DNA of 41,215 nt. It comes from an uncultured Lachnospiraceae bacterium. GTDB lineage: Bacteria > Bacillota > Clostridia > Lachnospirales > Lachnospiraceae. The notes under the pieces are model-generated. The model searched no databases and was not told where the DNA came from. It was given only the letters and a program-made list of their open reading frames with translations. Shown here piece after piece: positions 26,187 through 35,402 of this stretch (position 1 is the first letter of the stretch; every line of letters begins with the position of its first letter). The stretch lies in NCBI GenBank assembly GCA_947626775.1, contig CANQTL010000030.1, forward strand, positions 1 through 41,215, written 5' to 3'. The position numbers and the translations under genes are program-made.

Positions 26187-27713
26187 CTATTTTCCCATCT
26201 TATCCCTGAAGCGCCGCGCGATATAGCGGAATCTGTACGCAGGCGGCACACTGCCCCGCCCGCTCAGCTCCGGATACTGCCGCAGCAGTTCATACCTGTT
26301 CGGGAGCCATCGGTCAACCTTTCTGTGCAGCTTCCATATTTTTTCCTGCGCTCTGACCCCCAGCCGATGAAACGCCGTATACGCCAGCCGATCCCCCCGA
26401 AAAAGCTGTTCCCGCAGCTGTACGGGCATTTCCGCGCCCTCCTCGGCAAAGACCTCCATCTCCGTGATTCCCAGAGGACTGCCGCTTCTCTCCGTCATAC
26501 AAAACACCAGCCGTCTAATATGTCTCTGCGGCTCGAACACGAACCGGTTTCTTCGTCCGTCCAGCCGCAGCGGGCCGGTCGCAAGCCTCATACCGCTGTC
26601 GAAGACAATCTCCCCGGCCAGCCTGTCGCGATCCGGATCGCCCAGCGCATACAGATCGATCCGCGCAACCTTTTTCGGCTCGTCAAAAGACACCGTCAGA
26701 GAGGCGTCGTCATCGTCCTCATCGGGAAGCCATCCGCACTCTCTGTACACCATCTTTCTCTGCATGACATCCCCGCAGTCAAACAGCTTGAAATCACGCA
26801 CATATTCCGCATTGCCGGAGGAGGCTGCAAGAGAGGCCCCATAGAGAAGGCTGTCCGTACGGCGCCTCCAATATACCTCGTCTATGTTGATGATTTCATC
26901 CGCCTTCTGCCACACCGCCTGCGTGCGGTAACGCCTGGAAGCAGCATAGAGGAAATTGTGCGCCAGCCGCGGGGTGCAGCACTCCCACGGCATCGCAATA
27001 CGGATCTGATCTTCCTGCGTATAGGGGGAGAAATCCGTCCCCCGCAGAACCGTCGGCTTCCGGGGAATCTCGAAAAAGTCTGCCGCGCCCTTCCAGACGC
27101 CGTCATAGGCGTATCTTTTCAGGACGGTCGGGCGATAGTCCTTTCGCTCCCGCATCAGCTCCCCGATACACTCCTCCGCCATCAGGGACGCCGCCTTGTG
27201 GTCGGGATGTTTGTCATAGTCCACCGCAACGATCAGAGAAGGGGCCACATCCGCCATTACATCCCTGAGATCCCGCTTGAAATCCGCTCTGCAGTACATG
27301 CTGTGCCTGCCGGACTTCTCATAGCGGTAATCTCCGCGCTCCGGAATCCCGTACGTCTCCCGCCGGCCCGCCGCCGATTCCGCAGCAGAGCCGTCCACCC
27401 GGTCATACAGATGTCTTCCGCCTTTCCAGCCATCCCCGTATCCCAGAAAAAAAACGTGATCCGCAGGCATATCGTACATGCGCGTCAGAACATCCAGAGA
27501 CTCCCGCAGGCGCACCGGCGCTTCCCATGGATAGAAATCCCCGTTGGTCGTAAAGACAACATACAATTCATACGCGCCGCCCTTTTGGAGCGCCCGCCAT
27601 AAACCGCCTCCGACAAACAACTCATCATCCTGATGCGGGACGATCAGAAGCGCCCTCTGCCCTGTCTCCACTCGAATTTCCTCGCCGCCTTCCCGTATTG
27701 CCTTCGTGAACAT
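26187..27713 (-). CDS. PIG-L family deacetylase with a C-terminal discoidin-like domain
   Basis: 508 residues from the ATG at 27713; a GTG at 27671 has a better spaced GAGG and is a good alternative start. The zinc site of the LmbE/PIG-L fold is seen: 'PHQDDE' at residues 26-31 and 'HPDH' at 169-172. These enzymes remove N-acetyl groups from GlcNAc-containing lipids, thiols or glycans. Residues about 340-430 look like a discoidin-type strand domain ('VARIDLYALGD', 'GITEMEVFAEE'), and the end is a basic helical tail. No signal peptide is visible, so it is probably cytoplasmic. It sits between GT8 and the kinase-like gene. Confidence 0.85.
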   Translation of the reverse strand: MFTKAIREGGEEIRVETGQRALLIVPHQDDELFVGGGLWRALQKGGAYELYVVFTTNGDFYPWEAPVRLRESLDVLTRMYDMPADHVFFLGYGDGWKGGRHLYDRVDGSAAESAAGRRETYGIPERGDYRYEKSGRHSMYCRADFKRDLRDVMADVAPSLIVAVDYDKHPDHKAASLMAEECIGELMRERKDYRPTVLKRYAYDGVWKGAADFFEIPRKPTVLRGTDFSPYTQEDQIRIAMPWECCTPRLAHNFLYAASRRYRTQAVWQKADEIINIDEVYWRRRTDSLLYGASLAASSGNAEYVRDFKLFDCGDVMQRKMVYRECGWLPDEDDDDASLTVSFDEPKKVARIDLYALGDPDRDRLAGEIVFDSGMRLATGPLRLDGRRNRFVFEPQRHIRRLVFCMTERSGSPLGITEMEVFAEEGAEMPVQLREQLFRGDRLAYTAFHRLGVRAQEKIWKLHRKVDRWLPNRYELLRQYPELSGRGSVPPAYRFRYIARRFRDKMGK

Positions 27714-27772
27714 CTTACCACAAATATCAATCACTGAAAAGTTTTTCCGCCGTTCCCGTTTCGCTCTCCGCG

Positions 27773-28726
27773 TCAGGACCGGGAGGGCTCCTCTCCCTGA
27801 TACAGTTTCATGCACAGCGCCATGGCCTTCTCCAGGCTTTTCTTCAGCTCGCGGTTTTCCTCCATAAGCGCGCGGATTTTCCGGTAAGAGACATCCGAAA
27901 AACTGTCCCAAAACACTTCTTCCATCATCTCCACATAGAACGGCGTCTCCTTCGCATAGAGCCACCACAATTTCTCCATCTCATAGCGGGCATCATTGCA
28001 ATTCCAGGGTTTACGCCCGGCATAGTGTATGATCACAAGCCGCTCCAGGGTTTCTTCCTTCAGCGCGATATTCTGAGAAAAGACATTATAACGGCTGTTA
28101 TCAACAAACAAAACTTTCCCGCAGTGCACATAGTTCAACAGATCCTGATCGGGATTGGTCAGTCTGAACCCCGCTTTTTCGGCAATTTGGAGATAATCAT
28201 CAAAGCTGCATTCCGCCCGCAGCCTCTGCAGATCGTACAGGAGCATGCCGGAATTAAAATATCTGACCCTGCCGCCCAGATCCGCAAACAGCGCGTTCTG
28301 CTCCTCGCTGAAATTCCCCTGTATCATCGTATCGTCCGCCGCCGCCAGCGTCATCCCCTGCAGATCCGTCTCGTACAGCTCTCTGACCGGCTGATGCACA
28401 ATCATATCCACATCCAGATAGAGAAGCCGTTCTACCGTCTCCGGCAGCAAAGTCCCGACAAGCAGCCTGTAGTAGATCTCTTTCGTCCAGCTCTGCGTGG
28501 TTGGGAACTGCGCAAAGCAGCGCTCCGGCCAAACGTCAACAAAAACCGCGGCCTGACCGAAACGCGCCGCCAAATCGGCCAGACATGTCCTGTCGGCAGC
28601 CGTCAGATCGCTTTGCAGCACATATACCGTCACCTTGTCGCAGCCGTTATTCATGAAAAGAGAGGTCAGCATCACATACGCATAGCGGACATAGCGGCTG
28701 TTGACGGCAATCGCGATATCAATCAT
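27773..28726 (-). CDS. Glycosyltransferase family 8
   Basis: 317 residues, with GGAGG well placed before the ATG. GT8 enzymes are retaining GT-A transferases using UDP-Glc or UDP-Gal. Seen: 'IDIAIAVNSRYVRYAYVMLTS' at the start, the metal-binding 'DVD' at residues 105-107, 'YFNSGMLLYDL', 'NPDQDLLNYV' and the late 'HYAGRKPW' motif. A coiled C-terminal helix follows. It is the first gene of the minus-strand run, with the plus-strand lipoprotein gene diverging from it. Surface polysaccharide or glycoprotein assembly is likely. Confidence 0.92.
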   Translation of the reverse strand: MIDIAIAVNSRYVRYAYVMLTSLFMNNGCDKVTVYVLQSDLTAADRTCLADLAARFGQAAVFVDVWPERCFAQFPTTQSWTKEIYYRLLVGTLLPETVERLLYLDVDMIVHQPVRELYETDLQGMTLAAADDTMIQGNFSEEQNALFADLGGRVRYFNSGMLLYDLQRLRAECSFDDYLQIAEKAGFRLTNPDQDLLNYVHCGKVLFVDNSRYNVFSQNIALKEETLERLVIIHYAGRKPWNCNDARYEMEKLWWLYAKETPFYVEMMEEVFWDSFSDVSYRKIRALMEENRELKKSLEKAMALCMKLYQGEEPSRS

Positions 28727-28806
28727 ACTATATTCCTCCGCCTTTTATCTTATCATACGCCACGATAGATGAAAAGCCGTTCCGCGCGGCAAAGTTTTTG
28801 CCTCAG

Positions 28807-28834
28807 TTGCTTTTTATGGAAAATAAGATATAAT
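28807..28834 (+). promoter_or_regulatory. Promoter of the lipoprotein gene
   Basis: TTGCTT (28807-28812), 16-base spacer, perfect TATAAT (28829-28834), 37 bases before the start codon. Confidence 0.6.
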
Positions 28835-28871
28835 TTGAGTACACGAAAAATCGGAAGAAAGAAGGATCCCG

Positions 28872-29882
28872 ATGAAACACAGATACGAGAAAAAGCAAAT
28901 CGCAGCCACAGTGCTGATTCTGACGCTTTCGCTGCTGCTCTGCCCGGCCTGCAGCCGGTCCGGGGACGACGAAAACGCACCCATCCTCTCTTACTCTGTC
29001 CCTGAATCCCTGCCGGACACTCTCCCGGCGCCCGCCCCCAATCCCTACGCGGACCTGAGCGTCCCCACCTACCTCACGAAAATAGGCGATCTCTACTTTC
29101 TGGTGGACTGCTACCACAACCAGATTATCTATCACGATAACCTGAGCGATCCTCTGACAGACTGGCTGGTGCTGACGGACGAGATCGACAAAGGCCACAC
29201 CATCGCAGGGGACGGCACGGTGTATCTGGCCGACGACACGGAAAACAACCGCATCCTCGTGTTTGAGCGGCAGGGCGGCGTCTTCGTCCACACGCAGACT
29301 TTTCCGGATATCGGCGACAGACCGCACTATATCGTCTATGACGAACCCACGGACACCTTCTACGCATGGAGTTCCATGAGCGGAGAGATGTATCTGTTCC
29401 GCCGCGAGAAGGACGACAGCCGTATGTATCTGAGCGAAATCCGCCGTATCGAGCAGTTAAACGGCGTCTATGTCCGTTCTTTTACGATCATGGACGACGA
29501 GATCTGGTTCGTCTCGGGCAACGCCAGTATCCTGTGCGCCGACCTCGACACCTTCAGAATCAAAGAGACTTACCCCGTACCCGACAGCATGGCGGGCATG
29601 ATCCAGCTCACCAGAATTCAGGACTACTATTACCTCACCATATCCACAGATATCACGGGAAATCAGGACTACGCCACGATCGTACGCACCCGCGACCTTT
29701 CCGGGTTGACAGAAGGCGCGTACGAGGACGTCTACGAAACCTTTATCGGCGGCGGAACCCCCTACTATATCACCGCCATAGACGACGCCTATTACCTGAC
29801 GGAACACAGAATCCCCGGTCACTCCGTCTGGCGGTTCCGCGTGGAAGACAACGAGCTTACGGATGTGGAAACCGTCTACTGA
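28872..29882 (+). CDS. Predicted lipoprotein with beta-propeller-like repeats, function unknown
   Basis: 336 residues. A basic start and a hydrophobic stretch (about 9-25) end in 'LLLCPACS', a possible but imperfect lipobox with Cys27 as the lipidated residue. The mature part has repeated blade-like units such as 'IGDLYFLVDCYHNQIIYHD', 'GTVYLADDTENNRILVFER' and 'EPTDTFYAWSSMSGEMYLF', which suggest an extracellular beta-propeller. No catalytic motif is visible. GAAAGAAGG precedes the ATG. A run of nine C (29898-29906) follows 16 bases after the stop. Confidence 0.75.
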   Translation: MKHRYEKKQIAATVLILTLSLLLCPACSRSGDDENAPILSYSVPESLPDTLPAPAPNPYADLSVPTYLTKIGDLYFLVDCYHNQIIYHDNLSDPLTDWLVLTDEIDKGHTIAGDGTVYLADDTENNRILVFERQGGVFVHTQTFPDIGDRPHYIVYDEPTDTFYAWSSMSGEMYLFRREKDDSRMYLSEIRRIEQLNGVYVRSFTIMDDEIWFVSGNASILCADLDTFRIKETYPVPDSMAGMIQLTRIQDYYYLTISTDITGNQDYATIVRTRDLSGLTEGAYEDVYETFIGGGTPYYITAIDDAYYLTEHRIPGHSVWRFRVEDNELTDVETVY

Positions 29883-29916
29883 GGGCGGCAGGCGCAGCCC
29901 CCCCCCGCCAAACGCT

Positions 29917-30507
29917 TCACACATCCTCCGGGCTTATGAGCGCCGGCCCTTCGTTCGCCACCGTAGCATTTTCGGCTGCCTCCTGAGGATCCTCGTACTC
30001 CTTCTTCTTCTCCTCGTCGCCCCAGAGCGTATCGTACTCCTCTTCCTCTTTGCCCTCCTGCTCCTTCTGACGGCGCACCATCTCGCCGGTGGTCTTGGCC
30101 GCCTGGTACAGCTCATAGTCGAAATCCATTAGCTTCTTCTCGTCCGCCTGCGGCACGCGCGCTCCTTTCATGAGGCGGCGCGCCACCTCCATGATCTTGG
30201 CCATCTCCTCGCCATACTTCTTGTAGGCGTCCGCCTGCTGCTCGGCTACCGCCGCGTTCCAGTATGCGCTGTGCTGCTCCGCCAGCTCGCTCAGATAGTC
30301 CTGATACTCCTTCTGCTTCTCATTCAGTTCCCTAATCGAGAGTTCCAGGACCGCAGCGTCCTTGCTGAACATGGATTTCTCCTCGTCATTCTGCGCGGTC
30401 TTCTGACGCTCCTGCACCTGTTTCAGGCGCTCCGACAGCGTATGCTTCTGCTCCTGATAAGCTCTGATCTGCTCCCTGTAAATCTGCTGCGCTTCTCCGA
30501 TCTTCAT
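29917..30507 (-). CDS. Coiled-coil protein of unknown function
   Basis: 196 residues from the ATG at 30507, with GGAGG five bases upstream; the open frame before it has no ribosome site. Nearly the whole protein is charged and helical: a coiled coil of Glu, Gln, Lys and Ala (about 1-105), then 'EEMAKIMEVARRLMKGARVPQADEKKLMDFDYELYQAAK', then an acidic tail. No signal peptide or membrane helix is present. The family is not recognised. It converges with the lipoprotein gene. Confidence 0.75.
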   Translation of the reverse strand: MKIGEAQQIYREQIRAYQEQKHTLSERLKQVQERQKTAQNDEEKSMFSKDAAVLELSIRELNEKQKEYQDYLSELAEQHSAYWNAAVAEQQADAYKKYGEEMAKIMEVARRLMKGARVPQADEKKLMDFDYELYQAAKTTGEMVRRQKEQEGKEEEEYDTLWGDEEKKKEYEDPQEAAENATVANEGPALISPEDV

Positions 30508-30538
30508 GACATCCTCCGTTCCGAGGCGCTTATGTGTC

Positions 30539-30563
30539 AAAATCCGCCCGCAGGCGCGATTTT
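30539..30563 (-). other. Hairpin in the leader of the coiled-coil gene
   Basis: AAAATC and CGCC pair with GGCG and GATTTT (10 bp, one bulged G, loop TGCG). It has no long U-tract and lies 32 bases before the start codon, so it is more likely a leader structure than a terminator. A TATAAT at 30612-30617 lies upstream on the same strand. Confidence 0.4.
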
Positions 30564-30634
30564 CCACTCTGTCCACCTCCGTGTGTCTGCGTATACTTCC
30601 GTGTATCACTAATTATATCGGCCGATCACAGCGT

Positions 30635-31018
30635 TTACTTAATCTGCAGCCTGCTCAACAGCGCTTCCTGCAAAATCTGAGAAAAGTTATAGTTTCTTTC
30701 AACCGCCAGGTCATTTAGCCACGCTGGAATCGTCAGCGTTTTCTTCACAGCCTTAGTATCTTTATATTGATTAATATCACAACTGACAAGCGTCAAAAAC
30801 CCCGGCTCTGTCACCTCTATCTCCTGCATACGCGTTGCCGAAGGAATCCTCTTTTCTTCCGACAGCAGTGTCAGTAAATATCCCGCAAGCGCTTCCTGCG
30901 CACACTTCATTGTAACATTTATACTATCGCCATAGGTCTGACAGCCGGGCAGATCAGGGAATTCCACCCAATAGCTCCCCGCCTCTTCATGAAATATTGC
31001 CGGGTACACAAACAACAT
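30635..31018 (-). CDS. hicB: HicB-family antitoxin
   Basis: 127 residues. The N-terminal HicB fold is seen in 'YPAIFHEEAGSYWVEFPDLPGCQTYGDS', followed by helices and, at the C-terminus, a ribbon-helix-helix-like segment ('VKKTLTIPAWLNDLAVERNYNFSQILQEAL') for DNA binding. HicB normally neutralises the HicA RNase and represses its own operon. GGAGGAAG precedes the ATG. The upstream partner hicA appears truncated, so this may be an orphan antitoxin. Confidence 0.9.
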   Translation of the reverse strand: MLFVYPAIFHEEAGSYWVEFPDLPGCQTYGDSINVTMKCAQEALAGYLLTLLSEEKRIPSATRMQEIEVTEPGFLTLVSCDINQYKDTKAVKKTLTIPAWLNDLAVERNYNFSQILQEALLSRLQIK

Positions 31019-31028
31019 TTGCTTCCTC

Positions 31029-31139
31029 CTACTCCAAACCGGTTCGTTTCAATATTTTTTGCAGCAATCCCGTCGGCACTTCTCTCCCATGCACAGGAAC
31101 AACCTCGATTTGATTTTCTTTCCTCCAACATAACACGTG
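31029..31139 (-). pseudogene. hicA remnant (C-terminal part only)
   Basis: Ten bases upstream of hicB, a minus-strand frame ends with 'IEVVPVHGREVPTGLLQKIL' and a short 'KRTGLE' tail, the usual C-terminus of HicA toxins. The frame is closed by a TGA at 31140-31142, and the sequence upstream gives no HicA N-terminus with the catalytic 'GSHH' histidine region in this frame. A frame -1 stretch upstream is open and might hold the decayed first half. I read it as a disrupted toxin gene. Confidence 0.7.
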
Positions 31140-31303
31140 TCACACGTATCGTCAAGTCAATCATTCCATACTTCTTGTCTCTCTTATAAAAACACTCCGG
31201 AATCTTTCGCGAAATTACGATGACAACAGAAAACTCTGTCTAATGAAATTCACAGAGACGATAGCTATATCTTAACAGATACACTTTTAAAAGGCAAGAT
31301 ACG

Positions 31304-31340
31304 AAAAACGGCACAGGACTCCGGCTTCCTGTACCGTTTT
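31304..31340 (-). terminator. Terminator after the transporter operon
   Basis: AAAACGG-ACAGGA arms (31304-31318 and 31327-31340) form a 14-bp stem with an 8-base loop and T-runs on both sides, so it can work in both directions. It follows the SDR gene, the last of the operon. The stretch 31143-31303 shows no gene. Confidence 0.85.
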
Positions 31341-31373
31341 CTTTGTTGTATTCTGGTCAAACAAAATTCCACT

Positions 31374-32255
31374 CTACCCCACAATCGTACCGCCGTTCGG
31401 ATGCAGGATCTGTCCCGTCATGTAGCTCGCGTCCTCCGATGCCAGAAAAACGTAACACGGCGCGATCTCGCAGGGCTGCCCCGCGCGCATCATGGGTACC
31501 TGTGCCGTCCCGCTGCCGAAAGTGCGCACTTCCTCCGCAGAGTACGACGCCGGAATGAGCGGCGTCCATATCGGCCCGGGTGCAACCGCGTTGACGCGTA
31601 TGCCCTGTTCTACCAGCGACAGGGCGAGCGATCTGGTAAGCGCCACAATCGCCCCTTTCGTCGCGCTGTAGTCGATCAGATCCTTGTTCCCCTCAAAAGC
31701 TGTAACGGAAGTCGTATTGATGATGCTGCCGCCCTCTTTCATATAGGGCAGCGCGCTCTGAATCAGCCAGAAATACGAAAAGACATTCGTGCAGAAAGTC
31801 GTCTCCAGCTGTTCTCTGCCGATGTCCAGAATACTTCTCTGGACAAACTGTACCGCGTGATTATTTACCAGAATGTCAATACCGCCGAAACATTCCACTG
31901 TCTCCCGCACACATATTCCAGCGAAATCGGGATCTTTCAGATCTCCTGCGAACAGACGGCACTTCCGTCCCATCTCCTCGACCCGCGCAGCTGTCTCCTG
32001 CGCGTCCCGCTCCTCATCATAGTACACGATGGCTATGTGCGCTCCCTCTCTCGCAAAGGCGTAAGCCACCGCCCTGCCGATGCCGCTGTCGCCTCCCGTG
32101 ATGAGCGCGGTCTTTCCCGCAAGTTTCCCCCGCTCTCCCACGCGCTCCGCGACCGGTTTCGGCACCATGACGCACTCTAAACCCGGCTGTCTGTCCTGAT
32201 GCTGGGGCGGAAAAGGCGCCGGGATCTCCTCGCATTTCGTAATACATTGCCGCAT
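31374..32255 (-). CDS. SDR-family oxidoreductase (general stress protein 39-like)
   Basis: 293 residues. The NAD(P)-binding motif 'TGGDSGIG' lies at residues 53-60, with the catalytic Ser183, Tyr196 and Lys200 in 'YSATKGAIVAL'. The proline- and glutamine-rich N-terminal extension of about 45 residues ('PPQHQDRQPGLE') is typical of the YdaD/GSP39 group of Bacillus-type stress dehydrogenases. The substrate is unknown. It follows the amidotransferase gene after 32 bases as last gene of the transporter operon. Confidence 0.92.
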   Translation of the reverse strand: MRQCITKCEEIPAPFPPQHQDRQPGLECVMVPKPVAERVGERGKLAGKTALITGGDSGIGRAVAYAFAREGAHIAIVYYDEERDAQETAARVEEMGRKCRLFAGDLKDPDFAGICVRETVECFGGIDILVNNHAVQFVQRSILDIGREQLETTFCTNVFSYFWLIQSALPYMKEGGSIINTTSVTAFEGNKDLIDYSATKGAIVALTRSLALSLVEQGIRVNAVAPGPIWTPLIPASYSAEEVRTFGSGTAQVPMMRAGQPCEIAPCYVFLASEDASYMTGQILHPNGGTIVG

Positions 32256-32287
32256 ATCGGATGCTCCTCCGATCAGGTGTCACGATA

Positions 32288-33076
32288 TTATATGCCGTAA
32301 CCGCCGAAGAGTGCCGTGAAGCCGGACTGCACATCCTCCTCGGGGACCGGATCCGCATATGCATGATGTCTGTCCTCGCCCCGAAACAACTCCTTCCCCT
32401 CCCGAAATGCGATCAGCGTAGAGAGCGGAACCTCCTCCCACGGCCCGTCTGAAAGCGGCTTCGTGGAGACCGCAACCGAGGCGGGCTGCCGCAGATAATA
32501 CAGGGATGAGGCCATATTGCTGTGAATATAGAACTGTTCGCTGTCATAGATAATAAGATTCACCTTATTGCCGGGCGCGACGGCGGCAACAGACGCCTCC
32601 ACGGCGTCAAAGCGCTCACGGCCTGCAGCCTCCCGCCCAAGACGTTTTTCCAGAAGATCCACCTGTTCGACGATGTACAGCAGTATCCGTTCGCTGTCCG
32701 TGGAACCGCGCTGGAGAGACGCGTATTTTTCCAGAATCGCGCTCTGAAAGATCGTTCCGTTGTGTATGAGCGTCCAGCAGCGCCCGCTCTCGCCGCGTTT
32801 CACAAAAGGATGACAGTTTGAGAAATCCAGCGTTCCCACACTGGCCTTGCGGATGTGCGCCAGAAGCAGCCGTCCGACGATCGGCTCCGAGAGACGGTGC
32901 GCAAGATATCTGCTGTCGTTGGCACAGACGGGTTCTTTCTCCACGGACACGGCGTTTCCATAGAAAGTCGCAAGCCCCCAGCCGTCGGGATGCCGCGGAC
33001 TATGAGAATAAAATTCTCTCAGCCATTCCGTAAGGTCATAATTTTTTTCCGAGCAAAAACCAAACAGTTCACACAT
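32288..33076 (-). CDS. Class II glutamine amidotransferase (YafJ-like)
   Basis: 262 residues from the ATG at 33076, chosen because removal of Met exposes Cys2 as the N-terminal nucleophile ('MCELFGF'). Other Ntn-type features are seen: 'HPDGWGLATFYG', 'LLLAHIRKAS', 'NCHPF' and 'LIHNGTIF'. The open frame starts six codons earlier, inside the ATPase gene. No synthase domain is attached, so it provides ammonia to a partner or hydrolyses a gamma-glutamyl compound. Its place after a glutamine/glutamate-type transporter suggests that the imported compound is its substrate; this is inference. Confidence 0.9.
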   Translation of the reverse strand: MCELFGFCSEKNYDLTEWLREFYSHSPRHPDGWGLATFYGNAVSVEKEPVCANDSRYLAHRLSEPIVGRLLLAHIRKASVGTLDFSNCHPFVKRGESGRCWTLIHNGTIFQSAILEKYASLQRGSTDSERILLYIVEQVDLLEKRLGREAAGRERFDAVEASVAAVAPGNKVNLIIYDSEQFYIHSNMASSLYYLRQPASVAVSTKPLSDGPWEEVPLSTLIAFREGKELFRGEDRHHAYADPVPEEDVQSGFTALFGGYGI

Positions 33077-33083
33077 TACGCGT

Positions 33084-33863
33084 CTACCTCTCACGATCTC
33101 CCAGTGAATTGAGGAAATCCCGCGCCCGCTGCGATCTGGGCGCGGAGAAAAACTCCTGCGGCGTATTTTCCTCCAGAATACTCCCGCCGTCCATAAAGAT
33201 CACTCTGTCCGCCACCCGTCTGGCAAAGTTCATCTCATGCGTGACGATAACCATGGTCATGCCTTCCCCCGCCAGCTCCGTCATAACATCCAGCACTTCG
33301 CCGATCATTTCCGGATCGAGCGCGCTCGTAGGCTCATCGAACAAGATCGCCTTAGGGTGCATAGCGAGAGAGCGCGCAATGGCGACACGCTGTTTCTGTC
33401 CGCCGGAGAGCTGTGCCGGCACTTTGTGCGCCTGATCGGCCACACCGACTCTCTCCAAAAGCCGCATCGCCTCCTCCTGCGCCTCCTTCCTGGGAACGCG
33501 CAGCACATCTCTCGGCGCAATCGTCACATTGTCAAGAATACTCTTGTGCTCGAACAGATTGAACGACTGAAAGACCATGCCAATCTCGGAACGGAGCTTT
33601 GCGAGCATTTTTCCTTCCTCCGGCATGACCGCGCCGTCTATAATGATCTCTCCGGCGTCGATCGTCTCCAGCCGGTTGATGGTACGGCACAGGGTAGACT
33701 TCCCGGAGCCGGAAGGTCCGATGATGACCACCACCTCGCCTCTCTGAACCGACAGGTTGACGTCCTTCAAGACATGCAGCGATCCGAAATATTTATCTAT
33801 GTGCCGCAGTTCGATCACCGGGACCTGCCTGGCCGCGTCCGCCCTTTTCTGTTCCTGTGCCAT
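33084..33863 (-). CDS. Polar amino acid ABC transporter, ATP-binding protein
   Basis: 259 residues of the GlnQ/ArtP type. Walker A 'GPSGSGKST' is at residues 49-57, the signature is 'LSGGQKQR', and Walker B reads '[12 protein letters not shown]', followed by the His switch in '[11 protein letters not shown]'. AAAGGAG lies before the ATG. It is third after the two permeases, with a 25-base gap. Confidence 0.95.
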   Translation of the reverse strand: MAQEQKRADAARQVPVIELRHIDKYFGSLHVLKDVNLSVQRGEVVVIIGPSGSGKSTLCRTINRLETIDAGEIIIDGAVMPEEGKMLAKLRSEIGMVFQSFNLFEHKSILDNVTIAPRDVLRVPRKEAQEEAMRLLERVGVADQAHKVPAQLSGGQKQRVAIARSLAMHPKAILFDEPTSALDPEMIGEVLDVMTELAGEGMTMVIVTHEMNFARRVADRVIFMDGGSILEENTPQEFFSAPRSQRARDFLNSLGDRER

Positions 33864-33888
33864 AGTTTCTCTTCTCCTTTTCCGACTT

Positions 33889-34719
33889 TTATTCTATCGT
33901 TATGCCCGGGATCCTGTTTCGCCCGGCGATCCTCACGGACAGCTTGTGCAGCAGATAGTTGATAAGGATATAGATCACTGCCGTCACCAGATACACTGAG
34001 AGCAGCGCGTCGTAGTTGCTGATGAGCACCTTGGCATTCTGCATCAGATCCGAATAATTTACGACATAGGCAAAGGTCGTATCTTTCAGAACAATGACGA
34101 TCTCCGAGATCAGCGCCGGCACCACATAGCGAAACCCCTGTGGGAAGACAATCTTAAAAAATACGCTGCCGCCGCGCATCCCCAGAGAAACCGCGGCTTC
34201 CGCCTGTCCCTTTGGCACCGCGTTGACGCCGGAGCGCAGCACTTCCGCGACCACCCCTGCCGCAGAGATCGCCACCGGCAGCGTTATCTTCCAGAAAGCC
34301 GGCAGTTTCAGCCCGAACTGCGGCGCGAGCAGAAAGAAAAAATAGATAAACAGCAAGGTGGGGATCCCGCGGGTGATCTCAATCAACGCCGTACTGAATC
34401 CGCGCAGGATTTTATAGCGGCTTATCCTGCCGAGCATCAGTAACAGCCCCGCCGCAAAGGCGACTGCGCTCGCCGCGACGGCTACCTCCATCGTCCCCGC
34501 CAGACCGCGTCCCAGAAACCTCCATGTGGTATATCGGGCAAAAAGCGACCAGTACTTCGGGCCGAGCTGTCCTGCGATATAAAACTGTCTCACAACCTTC
34601 GCGGCCAAAACGACGAGCACGACAATCGAGACGGCTGTCGCTATCCCAATGCGCCTGCGCGTCTTGGGACCGGGCGGCTCATAGAGCACATCCCGTATGG
34701 AACTATTCGCCGTACTCAT
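33889..34719 (-). CDS. Polar amino acid ABC transporter, permease
   Basis: 276 residues with about five membrane segments and the GluC/HisM-type permease motif '[37 protein letters not shown]', which contacts the ATPase. It overlaps the preceding permease by four bases (ATGA), so coupled translation is likely. Together with the other permease it forms the membrane heterodimer. Confidence 0.93.
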   Translation of the reverse strand: MSTANSSIRDVLYEPPGPKTRRRIGIATAVSIVVLVVLAAKVVRQFYIAGQLGPKYWSLFARYTTWRFLGRGLAGTMEVAVAASAVAFAAGLLLMLGRISRYKILRGFSTALIEITRGIPTLLFIYFFFLLAPQFGLKLPAFWKITLPVAISAAGVVAEVLRSGVNAVPKGQAEAAVSLGMRGGSVFFKIVFPQGFRYVVPALISEIVIVLKDTTFAYVVNYSDLMQNAKVLISNYDALLSVYLVTAVIYILINYLLHKLSVRIAGRNRIPGITIE

Positions 34720-35375
34720 CGCAATACCCTCACTTTCCGATCAATCAGGCTGCCAACCTGCCCAATCACTACCGCCGTAACGCAATACAGGACTGCGGAA
34801 ATCAGGAAAGCCGTGACCCCGCCCACCGCATGCGTGTTGATATAGGACACGATACCCGTAAGGTCTGTGGGATTGAGCGGAACCTGTGAAGCCAGCGCCG
34901 TCGTGAGCATCGTCGCAACCAGCAGATTGGTCATCTGCAGTACACTGGAACGCACCGCCTGCGGCAGCACCACATTTCTGACCAGCTGAGCAAACGTCAT
35001 GCCGAGCGAGCGAGCCGCCTCGATCTGCCCCGGATCGATCGTGTTCATACCTGCCATGAGATATTCGGAACAGAATGCAGACGGGATCAGCGTGATCGCC
35101 GTGAGGACGCACACATAGTAGGACAGCACGATATCGAGATAAGGCAGCGCATATACAAGGAAGATCAGGAGCGCCGCTCCCGGAATATTCCGAAACACCT
35201 GTACATAGAACTCCGCCGCCATGCGCAAAGGTTTCACAGGCGCGATCCTCATGACTGTGACCGCGACGCCGATGACGACCGCAAGCGCAAACGCTGCGGC
35301 GGTGAGTTTATAGGTTGTAAACAGTGCCGACAGATACCTGTCTCCAAACTGTGTAAGAAGTGCATATATACTCAT
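34716..35375 (-). CDS. Polar amino acid ABC transporter, permease
   Basis: 219 residues from the ATG at 35375. The coupling motif 'MNTIDPGQIEAARSLGMTFAQLVRNVVLPQA' and about five membrane segments are seen. The frame is open to 35444, but the first 23 codons run through a stable hairpin (35403-35432), and family members start close to 'SIYALLTQFGDRYLSAL'. The ribosome site before 35375 is weak, so the start is not certain. Confidence 0.9.
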   Translation of the reverse strand: MSIYALLTQFGDRYLSALFTTYKLTAAAFALAVVIGVAVTVMRIAPVKPLRMAAEFYVQVFRNIPGAALLIFLVYALPYLDIVLSYYVCVLTAITLIPSAFCSEYLMAGMNTIDPGQIEAARSLGMTFAQLVRNVVLPQAVRSSVLQMTNLLVATMLTTALASQVPLNPTDLTGIVSYINTHAVGGVTAFLISAVLYCVTAVVIGQVGSLIDRKVRVLR

Positions 35376-35402
35376 GCTGCATGTACCATACTCTTTCACA
35401 AA

